Origin: Oceaniradius stylonematis
GTDB taxonomy: Bacteria > Pseudomonadota > Alphaproteobacteria > Rhizobiales > Rhizobiaceae
Length of the DNA: 64,000 bases
NCBI RefSeq assembly: GCF_003149475.2
Contig: NZ_QFWV02000006.1
Span: forward strand, 128,019-192,018
Direction of reading: 5' to 3'
Shown: positions 62,907-64,000 of the stretch, piece after piece
How the letters are laid out: every line of letters starts with the position of its first letter
Position numbering within the stretch: the first letter of the stretch is position 1
Notes under the pieces: generated by a model
Database searches by the model: none
Told to the model about the DNA's origin: nothing
Seen by the model: the letters and a program-made list of their open reading frames with translations, nothing else
Translations under genes and position numbers: made by a program

Positions 62907-62923
62907 TAAATCAAGTTGATTTA
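62907..62923. promoter_or_regulatory. Operator palindrome between frcR and frcB
   Basis: TAAATCAA-G-TTGATTTA is a perfect 8-bp inverted repeat with a 1-nt centre, in the only AT-rich part of the 168-nt divergent region. A TTGACA-like element (62929-62934) lies just downstream on the frcB side, with no good -10. The position fits a ROK regulator controlling both genes. Confidence 0.65.
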
Positions 62924-63023
62924 ATTATTGACAGGTTGGTTCGCTTGGTGTCCATTGACCGCGCTCGTCCATTTGCCGGGCGGGAGGAAAATGTTCGGCG
63001 GCATGGCCGCCATGGGAGGAAAC

Positions 63024-64000
63024 ATGAAAAAGACGCTTCTTGCCGCATGCGCCGGCGCGCTCGCCGCCACTGCCGCTTTCACCGTGCCGGCCAGCGCCGA
63101 CGATCACGCGATCGGCGCCTGCCTCATCACCAAGACCGACACCAACCCGTTCTTCGTCAAGATGCGCGAGGGCGCCACGGCCAAGGCCGAGGAACTCGGC
63201 ATCGATCTCAAATCGTTCGCTGGCAAGATCGATGGCGATCATGAGACCCAGGTCCAGGCCATCGAGACCTGCATTGCCGACGGGGCCAAGGGCATCCTGA
63301 TCACCGCTTCGGACACATCGTCCATCGTCTCTTCGGTACAGCAGGCGCGTGACGCGGGCCTACTTGTGATCGCGCTCGACACGCCGCTCGATCCGATCGA
63401 TGCCGCCGACGCGACGTTCGCCACCGACAACTTCCTCGCCGGCGAACTGATCGGCCAATGGGCCGCGGCAACGCTCGGCGATGCGGCCGCCGACGCCAAG
63501 ATTGGCATGCTCGACCTGGCCGTCAGCCAGCCGACCGTCGGCGTTTTGCGCGACCAGGGGTTCCTGACCGGCTTCGGCATCGACGTGAAGGACCCCAGCA
63601 GATGGGGCGACGAGGACGATCCGCGCATCGTCGGCAACGATGTGACCGCCGGCAACGAGGAGGGTGGCCGCCGCGCCATGGAAAACCTGCTCGCCAAGGA
63701 TCCGATGATCAATGTCGTCTACACGATCAACGAGCCGGCTGCCGCGGGCGCCTATGAAGCGCTGCGCGCGATCGGCCGCGAGAACGATGTGCTGATCGTG
63801 TCCGTCGATGGCGGCTGCCCGGGCGTCCAGAACATTGCCGACGGCGTGATCGGCGCCACCTCGCAGCAATATCCGCTGCTGATGGCATCGCTGGGCATCG
63901 AGGCGATCAAGAAATGGGCCGATGAAGGCGTCAAGCCCGAGCCGACCGAGGGCAAGGACTTCTTCGACACGGGCGTCGCGCTCGTCACCGGCGCGCCGGT
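63024..64000 (+). CDS. frcB: Fructose-type ABC substrate-binding protein, 3' end outside window
   Basis: A periplasmic sugar-binding protein of the ribose/fructose group, 325 residues visible without stop. Signal peptide residues 1-25 (ending ASA-DD), then [40 protein letters not shown] and [20 protein letters not shown], close to FrcB of Sinorhizobium as I remember it. GGGAGG precedes ATG 63024. The permease and ATPase genes should follow beyond the window. Confidence 0.92.
   Translation, partial: MKKTLLAACAGALAATAAFTVPASADDHAIGACLITKTDTNPFFVKMREGATAKAEELGIDLKSFAGKIDGDHETQVQAIETCIADGAKGILITASDTSSIVSSVQQARDAGLLVIALDTPLDPIDAADATFATDNFLAGELIGQWAAATLGDAAADAKIGMLDLAVSQPTVGVLRDQGFLTGFGIDVKDPSRWGDEDDPRIVGNDVTAGNEEGGRRAMENLLAKDPMINVVYTINEPAAAGAYEALRAIGRENDVLIVSVDGGCPGVQNIADGVIGATSQQYPLLMASLGIEAIKKWADEGVKPEPTEGKDFFDTGVALVTGAP

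Overview
The window is GC-rich DNA (well above 60% by eye) from an alphaproteobacterium, most likely of the order Hyphomicrobiales (Rhizobiales). The reasons are the gene order feuP-feuQ ... ccmI-ccmE-ccmF-ccmH - degP - response regulator - histidine kinase - glnE - pleC-like kinase - pepN, which is typical of that order, together with a FeuPQ pair, an AmiC/UrtABCDE-type urea importer, and a FrcR/FrcB pair closely resembling those of Sinorhizobium. The species cannot be named from the sequence alone.

Layout. 1-2.8 kb: feuPQ two-component system and a lipoprotein. 2.9-7.0 kb: the cytochrome c maturation operon ccmIEFH, with overlapping or tightly spaced genes. 7.1-10 kb: a hydrolase/OsmC fusion and a DegP-type protease with an intrinsic terminator. 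10-15.2 kb: a second OmpR-type two-component pair and glnE. 15.3-20.9 kb: EF-hand protein, a PleC-like PAS kinase and aminopeptidase N. 21-28.3 kb: transporters, a UDG-like protein with altered active-site motifs, the glutathione-dependent formaldehyde pathway (adhC, fghA) and a secreted peptidoglycan-binding protein. 28.5-33.1 kb: ETF-ubiquinone oxidoreductase with an upstream palindrome, a frameshifted DUF1428 fragment, Lrp/LysE divergent pair and a second MFS transporter related to the first. 33.4-41.3 kb: an accessory-looking stretch with orphan genes of lower GC, AMP nucleosidase, a YfcG-like GST, DUF2147 and Sel1-like proteins, a YitT protein, an aminotransferase and tRNA-Ser(GCT).

41.7-55.1 kb is the most interesting part: a locus of four divergent transcription units that carries anmK, a five-gene dipeptide-type ABC importer, nagA, a SIS-type glucosamine-6-phosphate deaminase, a GntR/HutC regulator, an N-acetylglucosamine kinase, a murA copy and murQ. 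Together these would import peptidoglycan-derived amino sugars or muropeptides and convert anhydro-MurNAc and GlcNAc to fructose-6-phosphate. Several of its promoter regions share a repeated GGTAT element about one helical turn apart, a candidate operator for the GntR protein.

55.4-61.4 kb: urtABCDE, preceded by a textbook sigma-54 promoter. 61.6-64 kb: a ROK regulator and the start of a fructose-type ABC importer, separated by a perfect 17-nt palindrome; the second gene runs off the window. There are no rRNA genes, CRISPR arrays, insertion sequences or prophage genes that I could see.
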